DNA of 28,262 nucleotides from Candolleomyces eurysporus. Taxonomy: Eukaryota; Basidiomycota; Agaricomycetes; Agaricales; Psathyrellaceae. Position numbers and translations under genes: made by a program. The notes under the pieces were generated by a model that was not told the DNA's origin, did not search any database, and saw only the letters and a program-made list of their open reading frames with translations. Within the stretch, counting starts at the first letter, position 1. Every line of letters starts with the position of its first letter. Shown here piece after piece: positions 9,509 to 20,500 of this stretch. The DNA lies in the NCBI GenBank assembly GCA_027579435.1, contig JANBPK010001576.1:1-28262 (forward strand), in the 5' to 3' direction.

Positions 9509-10449
9509 TTTCTGCCCTCCCTACACCACCTGTTCCCACCTGACCGACCGACACCTCCGCAGATTGGCGTCCCCCCCGTCGCCGATCGAAGGAACAGGAG
9601 GGAGGTTGGTGATCCTCGAAGCCAATCCTGTCCGAAAGGCCGTTGCAGTAGAGCTTGGGCAACCGGCATGCGAAGGGCGCAGTGCGTTGTGCCGGCGGGG
9701 GGGGGAGGATCCTGGTCNGGGGTTGATGACGATGAGGTCGACGGCAACCCCCTCAGCCTTTTCATCTGAGCGGCAGGGGCAATGAGTGTATGTTTCTGAT
9801 TGGTTGATTCCACAACCGTCTACGCTCAACCGTCTTTCTCACCCAGGATATCCGTCAGCTTCGAATTCAGGCTCTGCCACCGTTCAAAAGCCCGATCAGC
9901 TACTGATCTGACGTTAACGACAACGACTGCGACTGCGAGTTCAGGAAAGCCACGAGCGGACGTATCCCGCCTTTTGATCAAACGACCGCAGCGGGGTCTG
10001 GTGTGTGGACAGACTACGTTTCTGCCTGGAAGTTTGGGCGGTGTTCTGTCCCGATCCAGGAGCTCGCGGATTCAAGAAGGTTACATCCATCCGGTTTCTG
10101 TCGTCGCCGTTGCGCACTCCGATTCATCTGCCGAGATAACCCTTATTTTTATTTCTGGAGTATCACGGTCATCGTGTTTAGAAGGTATTTCGTTGTACAC
10201 TACTGTTCTCTATCATCTCAGTTATCGACAGAAATTCTTTGTCCATCGTTTCGTCGACGTGTTGCAGTCCCTTATCTCGAAGCGAGATACAATGGTCCAG
10301 GTCAGATCGTGGACCGGATGGATATCGTTTATTTTACCAAAATTGAGCTGGCCGGAAGGGATTTCAACACTTGCTGGGTCTATCAGCTCAGCACTCTGGC
10401 TTGGTCATAAGGGCAAGATTCAGTATATATAACGGCTCAGAATATACTT
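9509..10449. other. Intergenic, then copy B of the downstream flank
   Basis: 9509-10035 has no supported gene; it contains a G-run at about 9697-9705 and one N. 10040-10449 is the copy of the block A flank (3780-4107). A 210-codon plus-strand frame (9800-10432) crosses the boundary between unique and duplicated sequence, starts at a non-ATG codon and is not open in block A, so it is not called. Confidence 0.4.
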
Positions 10450-13251
10450 CTACAGGGGGGTGACCGAGTCAAGTGGTTGATGATTGAGTGTGGGTTTGGA
10501 TGTCGAGTACGCTTTCGCCATACTCATCATTAGTGATATTGAGGCTAAGAATACAGGTGCTACCTGGTCCTGCAGAATTTATTGCAGCCTGTGCATGGTC
10601 AGCTATCTGTTTTGACACCTGGCAGACCATTTAAGCTCCCCAAAACGACAATAGGAGAGAGGAATTAAAACTTACCAGATATACCTCGATAGCTGTCACA
10701 TTGCCAAGCCTCTATGGAAACAGGGTTAAAGGGGCCACTCCACAATTCCGTCGAAGGACGCAGTGACACATACCGAATCAAAAGGGATGCGGGTTCCATC
10801 AACACACTCCAGCTCCCGTAACCTCTCCCGAATTCTGAAGGAACACTGCATTGTATGAATGACTCTGAGTGAGATAGAACGTGTAAGAGGGGAAGCACCT
10901 TTGCTCCAATTGCCGCTTTTACACGCTGCACATGGTGTTGCAAGGTAATTGCTTGTTCTTGGTGTATCTCTAGAGAGCCCATCCAGCCAGTAAAATCTGT
11001 GGCGCTAACATCTGTAAGCTCGTAGAAGAAAAACCCCGGCCAGTTTCTTGGTAAGCGATCACAAAGTTCCAATGACAAAGCCAATGATTCGATAGATCTT
11101 GTCAGGGTGAGCAAAATCTGCGGGGGCTTAGGTTCAAGATCTCGGAAAGCCCAGACAAAAAGTTGAATGCATGAGAGGATGTGCCAATATGGCAAGTTTT
11201 GGGAGGGTAGGCGAGCAGTGAGCTGATCAAGTTCATTGTAGATAGTTGGAGGTTCCGGGATTGCTTTCAGGAAGGCCTCCCAGTGGAACTGGGAACCAAC
11301 TTTACACTCGTATGGTGGAATGATTGGTGGTGGGTTACCAGTGTATGATGTAGGGCCCAATACGAACTCAAGATGGAGCCTGAAGTAGCTGCAGGACAAC
11401 CTGAGGTGATGTGAAGGCGATACAAAAAACCGCCCAGATCGACCTTCGGTCGTAAGGAATTGGTGGACGGATGTATGACACACAGTTACAGCGTCACGCC
11501 CTCCGGGAGATTGATGACTGGTCGCAGATTGACGAGGACCTCAACGACTTTGCAAGTTTCGATGCCAAGAATCATGCTGATCTGAGCGACTGAGGCCAGT
11601 TCAGGACATCGTGCGATGGTCGAAATAATGTCAGAGAAATGAGGACGATTCTCTGATTTTGCGAGAATGTGAGCGTAGAAAGCGTCAAGTGTCTCAGGAA
11701 ACCGGGGGAATGGTCCTTGTGCAGTTGGTGGTAGGCAGATGAAACGTGCAAGATGCCACTCTGCATTGCGGCCGATGTTACATGAAGCAGCAGGAGTATC
11801 AGGGTCCTGGTCAACACGGAATGTGGAGCAGCGATACGATAGATGAAGATGATAAGAAGGAGGGGTGAAGAAGCATCCGGAACGACTTTCGGTCGTGAGG
11901 AAGTCACGGAGGGATGTGTGGCACATTGTAACAGGTAGTTCGTCAGTGCCCGGAACATGGATGATCGCTTGCAAATTGACCAGGACCCGAACAACTTCGA
12001 ACGGCTCGATGCCAAGAAGCTCTGCCATCCCGATAATTGGAAGTGGTTCAAAGGCTAATGCGAGAGTCGATATGACATCGGAGAAATGAGGAAGATGTTG
12101 GGATCGGGAGAGCGTTTTGGCATAGAGAGTATCAAGACCTGGATTCATGTCGAGGGTGTGGGGGAGACGGTCCATCGGTGTTGATTGGTCGTTGGTGGGG
12201 TCCACGATGTACTTGAAGAGAGCGGATGCAAAAATGAACGAACCCCCAATGTGGTTCACCAGCTTGTCCCTATCCGTCTTTGCTGGCCAATCCCCGTGAG
12301 TACGAATATAAGCTTTGATGACGGGATTTCGTTGTTGCTCGGCCTCAAAGCAAGCGCGCATAAATCTGTCGATGTCGTCGCGCGAACAATGATTGACGAG
12401 GCTCTCAAGACGGACTTGATATCTATCTAGGTGACCTCGAATGTGTTGCTCGACTCGGCTGGTGATGAGGAATCGGAGCGGGACAAAAGGGTTCTTCCCG
12501 AAGAAGTCGAGCATGTCGTCAATGAAGGCTCCCACATCTTGTCGGTCCTCGCACTCGTCGAGTCCATCAATAACAATGAGGAAGGGGCCCTTGAGAAGGG
12601 TTGTCCAGAGAAGCCGGCCACTCCAGGCAGCCGCCTTGAAGGGTTCATACACCAAGTGACGAAGCTGGGCCGCTAAATTCGATTGTAAGAGGCCTGGCTT
12701 CGTGTGGAGTGCCTTCTCAATGAATGGCGCCGCCTCAGGGATCGCAGCGGCTAGCTGGCAGGCTAAAGTCGTCGCGAACCTGACCATTCTGCTTCTATCG
12801 CCGGTGTTCCGAAAGAAGAAAAAGCTCCCCACCAAGCGTTTTCTCTCTTCGAATATGAGCGCAATTTCTAGGGCGATAGCTGACTTTCCGCATCCTACGT
12901 AGCCGTGGAGCCAGAGGACATGCGTATTCCACAGCAGCGTGCTGTCGGCCCAGGGGACTATCATGTCGATGATATCTATTCGTGTACCGGGAAGGCATGC
13001 CGAGTTTGGCGGAGCTGTCTCTCGGTCTCGAGTGTGGGATGCATCGAGAATAGGCTTGAGGAGCTGAATGAGGGCTGCAAGGCAAGTGATGAGCTAAGAG
13101 AAAACGGCCATGGCCCACAGAATCACGTACTCGCTTGGTCGTTCGAGGAAATGTATTGGTTTCCGTGGATGACGTAGTTTTTTTGCTCGCCAATTTGAAA
13201 ATCGTGAGCATTTGAAAAGATTTCAACGTGTGCAGGAGGGCTCTCGGCCAT
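10450..13251 (-). pseudogene. NACHT-domain STAND NTPase, paralogue B (frameshifted as given)
   Basis: Paralogue of the 4108-6813 gene with the same four-exon plan: 13251-13131, 13074-10774, 10711-10676, 10569-10450. Exon 1 encodes MAESPPAHVEIFSNAHDFQI followed by GEQKNYVIHGNQY. Exon 2 holds LPGTRIDIID, Walker A GYVGCGKS, Walker B FLIVIDGLDECED, FLITSRVEQ, GGSFIFASAL and two winged-helix-like repeats (LDTLYAKTLSRS.., LDAFYAHILAKS..). Two differences from A break the frame. One is a net 4-base loss near 11490-11505, between NLPEG and VCHTSVHQFL. The other is the loss of one G at the exon 2 donor (10774). Exon 3 read in copy A's phase (GNVTAIEVYL) and exon 4 (DQVAPVFLASISL) still match A. Either a recent pseudogene or uncorrected sequence errors; everything else is well kept, including Walker residues. 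Confidence 0.8.
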
Positions 13252-13368
13252 CTGAGATGTGAAGAGGTACGGTGTGGATGGTTGATGACGACAGGGGGAA
13301 GGAGAAAGGGACAAGAGGAAGCAATATGAACACAGCACAGTCAACACGAGTCTAACATAAGGAAATTA

Positions 13369-13870
13369 TAGTCATTTGCATAATAGTCGGCAATCTCTGT
13401 CAAGTCGTTTTTGCGTGCCGGCAGAAAATGCGCCACATTTTATTGTTACGGTTGCCTTGTCGAACGTTACAGTCGTTTGCATAACAATCTGCGCGATCCG
13501 ATTTTTGAGCGCGCAAGCTAGCCGGGTCACACACCAAATGCGGTGGAATCTAGTCACCGGATCTCAGCTCAATGTTCAAGTTCATGTCTCTTATTTAGCA
13601 AAATATTCATATGCGTCATACCAACTCTGCATCGTCCGCCCTCGAAGCACTAGCACTAGCAAGCGTGACATTACTCATTACTGGTCACATCAACCTGTCA
13701 AACGACAAGAAGAGAGAAAAAATCGCGCAGATTGTTATGCAAACGACTGTAAAGACCGCTTGACGAGCATTCAACCAGAGCTTTCAAATTAACGGGATGA
13801 CCGTTGCCGACAGCTGTTATAACCTTACCTGCAAAACAAAAACGACTGCAAGCTACTATGCCAACGACTG
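13369..13870. mobile_element. TA-flanked inverted-repeat element (MITE-like), outer copy
   Basis: 502-bp element with imperfect terminal inverted repeats: left TAGTCATTTGCATAATAG (13369-13386), right, read inward, CAGTCGTTGGCATAGTAG (13870-13853). TA flanks both ends (13367-13368, 13871-13872), as expected for a Tc1/mariner-type target duplication. No transposase frame inside. The corresponding place upstream of NACHT A has no such sequence, so it inserted in block B after the duplication, or was lost from A. It sits just upstream of NACHT B and could affect its promoter. Confidence 0.65.
13470..13749. mobile_element. TA-flanked inverted-repeat element, inner nested copy
   Basis: 280-bp element with perfect 28-bp terminal inverted repeats (13470-13497 and 13722-13749) beginning CAGTCGTTTGCATAACAATC. 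It is bounded by TA on each side (13468-13469, 13750-13751). Its termini match the outer element's for the first 15 or so bases, so both belong to one family. Perfect inner against imperfect outer repeats suggests a younger copy inserted into an older one. Non-coding. Confidence 0.75.
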
Positions 13871-14045
13871 TAATGACAGTCTCCACACAAGGATTCCTGA
13901 AAACGGAAACTACACATGCCGTTTGCACGGCCACCCAGCGCCACGGGTGTAGGTGATTAATTTAATAAGATCTCGCAGATTCTGTTGTGTTATACTCTAT
14001 CCTGTCCGAAATCGCCAATTTTAGCGAGATAACAAGGTTCGAGGT

Positions 14046-14249
14046 ATGGCAAGCATGAACTCGGAAGTTATTAGTGGGGAAAACGTCAAAGAGACAGAGA
14101 CAATTGCGAGTATAAGGCACAGAATACCGGACTCAAGGTTTACCTATATTGAAGGCTTACGACCCCTGCCAGTAGTCATTTCAGAACCGAAAAATGAGCA
14201 CAGACAATATGTGCCCACCGCCCGCTTTATAGACCAGTTGTGGGGTTAG
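14046..14249 (+). CDS. Unidentified 67-aa frame in block B upstream flank
   Basis: ATG to TAG without intron. Charged, protein-like composition (MASMNSEVISGENVKETET, RHRIPDSRFTYIEGL, ARFIDQLWG). The first part overlaps sequence repeated in block A at about 7010-7050, where the frame is not preserved, and GACAATTGCGAG..AGAATACC recurs at about 7350. More likely a remnant than a gene; family not recognised. Confidence 0.25.
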   Translation: MASMNSEVISGENVKETETIASIRHRIPDSRFTYIEGLRPLPVVISEPKNEHRQYVPTARFIDQLWG

Positions 14250-14584
14250 TAGCTAAAGAACATTGCACTGGCACCATAAAGGCCGTCCCGCTATGGATTG
14301 TCTACTCTCCGTCCAGTGTCGTTTGGAGCATTCTCATCTAACGTGTCACTAGCACTCCGAACATTATCAATAGAGGACGTGACCGGAGAACAGTGTAAGT
14401 AACCCAGAGTACTAGGAGCAGGCTCAAAGAATAAGCNGGGGGAACCTGCTGAAAGGTTCGGAGAGGGAGCGGGTTCGACGGTGACGATGCCGCTGCCGCC
14501 GACAAAAAAAAGCGAAAGCAGTTGTTGTATACCCCCAGCGTGGCCATATCCTCAAGCCAACCACTCAGACCGGTTGTGGAGTGA
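14250..14584. other. Intergenic, nothing supported
   Basis: No coding frame, repeat or splice pattern stands out. One single N (14437) beside a G-run. Confidence 0.3.
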
Positions 14585-15117
14585 GCGACTCAGGGACGCC
14601 GTCGAGACTGAAGAGCTTTTCTTCAAAGAAATACTCGCACAAGCAATGCCATGATCCATCTGTTTTCATTTTTCAACTCATACCTGAAGAGCTTGAAACA
14701 CTGAATTCTCAGCTTCCAGCAAGTTCATCGTTTGAGAAGGCCTGGCTCGTAGAAGCATCGCCGATGGGTCCTCATAGAACAAAGGAAGGAGCACCAATAT
14801 CAGAGCTGTGATATGGAGGATAAACACAATCATCGTCCCCCTTCTGCACACCCCAATCAAAGTTTCACAACTGGAATAAATTCGTCGATCTCTTCTTGAG
14901 ACTTCGACGGTTTCTGACACTTGAACAGTGTTAACAGTTTTTGAAGATCAATCCACTTGCGTTGAGATCCTGTCAGAAACGCAGACCCTCGATGACTCGG
15001 AGTGCGCTGGACCCGGCCGGTCCAAGAAACAGTGGTGCATCGGATGTGAGCGGAATGCGGAGGAAAGACAGGCAAGGAGCGCCGCAGCAGAGAGTCACGG
15101 AGAGGGGAGAGGACTCT
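14585..15117 (+). pseudogene. Block B remnant matching 7102-8145
   Basis: Pieces of the same unidentified gene as in block A. ERLRDAVETEELFFKEILAQ (about 14585-14650) is followed by a stop. Near 15010-15117 AGPGRSKKQWCIGCERNAEE continues into AAAESHGEG and TGA. Several stops separate them. Order and frames are too damaged for a gene model, but the recurrence in both blocks shows the ancestral duplicated unit extended well upstream of the NACHT gene. Confidence 0.35.
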
Positions 15118-15819
15118 GAAACGGGAAATTCAGAAATAGTTTTCGTGTTCTTTGTCTCGGTCGATGCCACCTGGCCTACCCGAATAAGTAGCCTAATTAG
15201 GCGGGGCTATACGTTCAATCACCGGGGCTAGTTAGGCGTCTTTTTGGCGGTTCTCACCATGTCCCAATAAATGTTGGTTATTGTTGACTTCTTTTCTGAG
15301 GATTGAGAGGGCGGGAGGTTCCCGTCACCATCAGCGCCCGTCGGCGCCCATCACCACCGATCGTCACTGTCAATGTTGACCAACAGTGCGCGCTCACCGC
15401 CACCCCGACTGATCCCGGATGTCATTGCCACCGACCCTCCTGGTCATCGTCCCTCCCTCCCGCCATACACCGACTCCCGCCCCTCCGGTCACTACCAGCC
15501 TCACGTGATTAATTAGCACCCAGGCACCGGTTGGTACGTCCCTGCCTGTCACCAGGGTCCNGCGCCTACCGTCGCACCAAACCTTACACCACTGTACGTT
15601 GCTTATCATCACACGCCGCAACTACTTACACCAGACGTTACCCCACTTTCCCATCTTTTCATTGCACCAATGGCATTTTGATTGTCGCAATCGCGCCACC
15701 AACGATCGCGCCGCTTTGATCCTCATAGTCTCAGCACCCTTCGCACCTNGATGATGCGCCAGATTTCGGAAGATCTGCAGTGGAAGGCAGAGGAAAGGGC
15801 GGGGATAAGAATGTGCAAA
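15118..15819. other. Intergenic, C-rich, no gene supported
   Basis: 15300-15500 is unusually rich in CACC/CCGCC runs. It contains palindromic GCCTAATTAGGC (15191-15202) and two single Ns (15561, 15750). No frame with motifs or consistent splice sites. Confidence 0.3.
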
Positions 15820-16335
15820 GTTGCCTGGTGCATCGAGAGAAGCTGTGATGGTGGTGCTTATGTGATAAAGTGGTGCAATGGAAGGGAAAGCCTCAGCCAA
15901 AGTGGAACATCTTTTGGTGCATCGGAGTGCGGGGAATTGGTGTGTACGAGTGCGAGTTATGAAAATTTAAGTGGTGCAAAATCTGGTGCGACGAAAGCAA
16001 GGAACCCCTCAATGTACCGGACTGGGTAACGTGTCAGAGTGCGGGTAATCGGCGTATGTGCGCATGCTTTATGACAGTGGTGCAAACACTGGTGCAACAA
16101 AAGCAAGGAATCCCTCAATGGACCAGACTTTGCACCACTCTGACTTGGTTGACGCATCAGAGTGCGGGTAATCAATGTGTGTGCGCGTGCATCATGACAA
16201 TTTAAGTGGTGCGAAAGTTGGTGCATCCGAGGGCGAGGAACCAGTGTGTGCAAGCATAGGTCATGGAAATTCAAGCGGTGCAAAAGCTGGTGTAACAAAA
16301 ATAAGAATTGCTCAATGCACCAGACTTTGCACCGC
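15820..16335. repeat. Degenerate tandem repeat, unit about 112-124 bp, with GTGGTGCA motifs
   Basis: Unit starts marked by TC(A/G)GAGTGCGGG at 15922, 16034 and 16157, with a partial fourth near 16233 (CATCCGAGGGCGAGG). Each unit contains one or two (A/G)(G/C)(T/C)GGTGCAAA..CTGGTG pairs, and several end in CAATG.ACC.GACT(TTGCACC). An incomplete unit precedes them from about 15820. No coding potential. Position downstream of the KDZ transposase suggests, but does not prove, subterminal repeats of the transposon. Confidence 0.65.
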
Positions 16336-16524
16336 GCTAATTGGGCGTCCCACCGTTCCGCTTTGTTTGATAATCCCCGCCACTACCGCCCCGCCTATCA
16401 TTGATAGTTCTTGCCAATCCAAGCTGGTGCGTCCACTGACACTCTTTATTCCTTGAAACCTTCAGTTCATAGAGGAAACTCATCTGACATCTAACACAAT
16501 ATACCATATATCCCCCCTCAGTCA

Positions 16525-17150
16525 TGCGTCCTGAGATCTCTGGCCCAGCATCACCTCTTATTCCCCCTCGCGACTGTGTAATTCCTCTTCACTCAACTTG
16601 ATGAACCAGCCAAGACTTACTTGAAGATCAGTCATCAACCGAGCAACATGTCCATCTCGGAGGATTCTTGAGACCGTTTGGCAGAATCTGTCAAAACGGC
16701 ATCCCCGTTACCCACGATCTACTTATTGTCAAAGAACGACTACGCGCAAGAATATTGATCTTCCTTTTTGACACTGGCTGCCATTATTTTAGTGACAATC
16801 CTACACTCTGAGGTTGATCAACAATACACTGCCCCAGACAAATGTTTGAATTTGCACTCTCATCTTCAGAGGGTTGATACATGATGCACCATGGCGGTCG
16901 TGCGTCCCAAGATCTTGTCTTGCATCACCTCTTATTCCCGATCATAATCTCTTCCTTCTCGCCGGTCGCGCACCTCAAGATTGCTTGCCTGGCACCACCT
17001 ATTATTTGCTCCTTCTCACAACCAGAGTGATCACCCCTTCTCTCCCCTTCGGTTGCGCACCTTGAGATCGATTGCCTTGTGTCGTCTGTTGGTGGGTCAC
17101 CTCTTGTTTCCTCTCACAACTATCATCCTTTCATTCGCTCAGCGCAATCA
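16525..17150. repeat. Second degenerate repeat family upstream of the 17153 gene
   Basis: Diverged copies of a 60-90 bp unit begin at 16525, 16902, 16968 and 17055, with core GCG(T/C)(A/C)C(C/T)(T/C)(G/A)AGAT then GCATCACCT and TTATT(T/C)CC. Besides this, GGATTCT(T/C)GAGACCGTTTG is present at about 16662 and again at 17202 inside the 17153 gene, and GGGTTGATACA..ATGCACCA at 16870 and 17309. So the small gene and its leader appear to have been tandemly duplicated, with the upstream copy decayed. Confidence 0.6.
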
Positions 17151-17152
17151 AC

Positions 17153-17526
17153 ATGTCAAGTCTCGCATCCCTTCAAGGTCAGCAGCCATCAGTGGGAAAT
17201 CCGGATTCTCGAGACCGTTTGACAGAATCTGTCAAGATCAAATTACTGGTACTGCTGCAACCGTACTTAGATGTTATTTTTGGCCGACAATATAGTAAGG
17301 GCTGGGTGGGGGTTGATACACCATGCACCACCGAGCCGTTCAACATCACATTTACTCCATGCATCACACAGCCCCCAAAGTGACCTTTGAAAATGGCGTA
17401 CACAGTGACGAGTTCTACGTCGAATCATGCACCAAGATCACCAGCTTCAGCAGCGATGCACCGGTTGATTATCAGACTGAGACACTGAAAGTCAGAGCAA
17501 ATTATATCGTTCACGGCACAAGATAG
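17153..17526 (+). CDS. Small two-exon gene, hypothetical (98 aa), convergent with the KDZ transposase
   Basis: Exon 17153-17294, intron 17295-17371 (GTAAGG..CACACAG, 77 nt), exon 17372-17526 ending TAG. The product begins MSSLASLQGQQPSVGNPDSR, has a hydrophobic stretch (KIKLLVLLQPYLDVIFG), and a second half with alternating polar/hydrophobic residues suggesting beta strands (KVTFENGVHSDEFYVE, KVRANYIVHG). No signal peptide. Its stop lies 5 bp from the transposase stop, so the two transcripts must overlap. It could be a third cargo gene of the transposon or a host gene at the insertion edge. A decayed upstream copy exists at about 16648. I do not recognise the family. Confidence 0.5.
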
Positions 17527-17531
17527 TGATA

Positions 17532-20500
17532 TTATACATTTGGCAGGTTATCGGCAGATTCAGGAAGCGGCAGCACGGGCTTATCAGTCTTTTTCTTCCT
17601 CTTCTCAAACTCCTGTTGCTTCCGCTGATAGAACAGGTCTGGTCTCTCTATCTCGTCATTTGCGGACTTGACTAAATCTGGAACACGGCGCCACTGAAGC
17701 TTGAATGCATTGTGGAGTGATTCATATAGCGCTGCTTGATGTTCCGCGTATGCTTTCAAACCATCTGCGTGCTCCACGGAGATTGGCTTCATCCAGACTG
17801 CAAGCCCTTTACTCCGCCAATCAGCAGCTTTCCAAACAAAGAACCGAAGGGTACGGTTCATCTCCTCCTGAACCAGCTTGATCTCCTCTTGATAGCGTTG
17901 CGCTCTTGCTCGTGATTTTCCCCATTCCACGCGTATTGCTTTCAAAGGAATTCAGGTGAGTCACTACATTCGAGTCCAAGGAGATTACTCACTCTCTGCG
18001 ACAAATGCTTTAGTTTCTTCTTCTGTGGCGTCGGCGGCATTGACTCGTCTCCAAATCCAGGAGAGCCTCCGTCGAGTCTCACCCTGGCCGGGTTCAGCCT
18101 CGGTCATCGACCTGATATCTTGATCCTCTAGTGGTAAAAACTCCTGATCAACTTTATCGTGACCTAGCAGGTCTGCTAGGCTGAGGAGGGCGGTTCGAGC
18201 CTGACGGTACTCATCTCTTGCCACTGCGATGCGCGCTTGCACAGTGGCGATCGCGTTCAGAGCCCGAGTATTTGCCCCTTGACCCCGAAGCCACCGATCC
18301 TTCACATCGTATAGGGTGGCACGAATTTGAAGGTTGCGTCGGAGGACCCCAAGTGCTTCATGAGCCTGAGCATTTCGGAGCTTGTACTCAATTTCCGCCA
18401 AGGAGATATCAAATGAGACTGTTTTTCCGATCTGGGACGGCAGCCAGAGCCGGACTTCGAACGGTTTGGGGCTCTCTTTCTTCTGTGGCTCTCGCTTCCG
18501 CAAAAAAACAGAGGTGGGAATATACAGCTGGAGGAGGCTGAACCACTCTTCCAGTTTTCGCGTGAGTGCATTTGAACGAAGTTTGACACGAGTAATTTGA
18601 CGATCCTGGGAGTGATCCCAGAGCGATTTGGTTAACGACTTCAGCGAACGCCTAGACTGCAGCGGTTAGAACAGTTTAGGATTAGAATAGAGTAATATAC
18701 GCACTGTTCTCCCTCGAGATCGATGCCCATAGCAATTAGGGAGCAGGGTGACACTTCATCTGAGAGGGAGACATCGGCGCCCATCTTCAACGCCCGTTCT
18801 TCTTCCTCTGCTAATTGGCGTCGGACAGCAGCTTGCGTCGGTGTTTTGACAGCAACCTCGTATGGATTTGGGCTGGTTGGATCGAGTTCCCATGCAAGCA
18901 TAGCCTCCATCCAAGATTGAAGCTGGTCCGGGTCTATCGTTGCCTCCAGCTCTTGGTGGGCAATTACGTGCTCTGCGACTTCGGAGGTAGCCGTGACCAA
19001 CTTTTTCAACAGGGAATCACCTGGTGGGAGGTGTACAACGTCAGCTGGTGCATTCCTGGTTGATCTGGTGCAATAAAATGGGTACTCACCTAATCGGATA
19101 ATTTTCCTCCAATTATAATCTCCGAAATGGTAGTCCAGAGTATCCCGACGGGTTCCAGGACCCATCTCGCGAGTACTTGTGGCTAAAGGGTTGAGTTCGC
19201 CCCAACCACGCTCTGGTGCTTCCCCGTCCCCAAGGCCGGCCCCCGGTGTCAACATGAAGGCAAATCGATTCCGACATGCCGGAACATGAGCAGGTAGGTG
19301 GAATTTTGGCACCAGGAAGCGTATTTCGACGTCCGATTGAAGGAGAGGGCAGGATGGATCAATCTGGGCAATTCGCGCAAGGAGATGAATAAACCACTGA
19401 CAGGCAATGTCATACGAGATGAGGAACAGTTTGAGAAGGCACAGTTGAAGACTCAATATGGTAATGTAATCCATGTTGCAGTAACTGCAATTGCCAACGT
19501 CAGCCCATGCCTATCAAGTACATTGGATGTCTACGCACCGTTCACCTCTTTGCATATCACACACCGCTAACGGTCGCTTGGCATTATGCCGGCTACACTC
19601 CACTGTTGCAATTCCCGAAGATGCGTAGCCCTGGCCCAGACGCATGTCTGCAAGATTAACGGCATCGTGACGGGAGCATGTGCTCTTTGGTTCGGTTTCC
19701 TTCTCGTGGATTTTCAAGTACTCTTGGAATGCAGTTTCCTCCACCACGTATGCAAAGCCTCGACTGAGTCCTGGATCAGCCTCCTCACTGGAACAGTCTT
19801 TCCTTTTCATTCGAAAGCACGCATCGAGCGCTAAGTTGAGAGCATATAGATATCTACCCAAGAAATTGAAGTAAGGCACTCAAATGGATGAATTGGAGAC
19901 GCACTTCAGATCCCTCGACACGTTCTCCCATCCTTCTGGAAGGTTGATCCCCGGATGAGGGCAAGGCGGGCAGAGAAGCGCACATTCCCCTTGTCGTGTC
20001 TCTGATGCACCACGGACCGGATCATGGCCTCTACCTGCGCGTTTCAGCATTTTGAGATGTCTCCATTGGTGTACGATTCGTAGTAGTGTGGGATAGCGAT
20101 CCTATGTATGAATTAAATCAGCAATTCTTTCGGAACAAAGCTGAACTGCATACCTTGGGCGCATGAAGGCCGGTGTTGTCTGTCAACCGAGAAATGGTTT
20201 GATAGAATTCGTAAGTTGAGAGCTTCGACTCATACTGTAGCAATTCAAACAGTTCAAGAACCCGGAAAGTTGCAGCCGTCTTTGGATTGACCACCGTCGC
20301 AGGGTACAGACGACGCTGGAGCAGCTGTTCAACCTGTCCATTGGATGTCTGACCATAGCCACAGTAGTCCAAGCCGACGGCATGGATCTGATCGATATCA
20401 ATAATGACGAAGTCATCGCCCCACGTCGTATTGGGACGGGGACACCGCTCTTCTGGAAGATGGCCGAGTTGAATTCGGAGACCAAGAGATTTGAGAGAAG

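Noticed and set aside
9693..9706. Long G-run as a possible regulatory or G-quadruplex element
   Set aside because: A single run without further G-tracts at suitable spacing, next to an uncertain base; probably of doubtful length.
9800..10432. 210-codon plus-strand frame
   Set aside because: Starts at a non-ATG codon, crosses from unique into duplicated flank, and is not open in the block A copy.
11486..12964. NACHT B as two separate genes (11486-12964 and 10665-11483)
   Set aside because: Both frames continue one paralogue of NACHT A; the break is a small indel, and the apparent starts are non-ATG codons.
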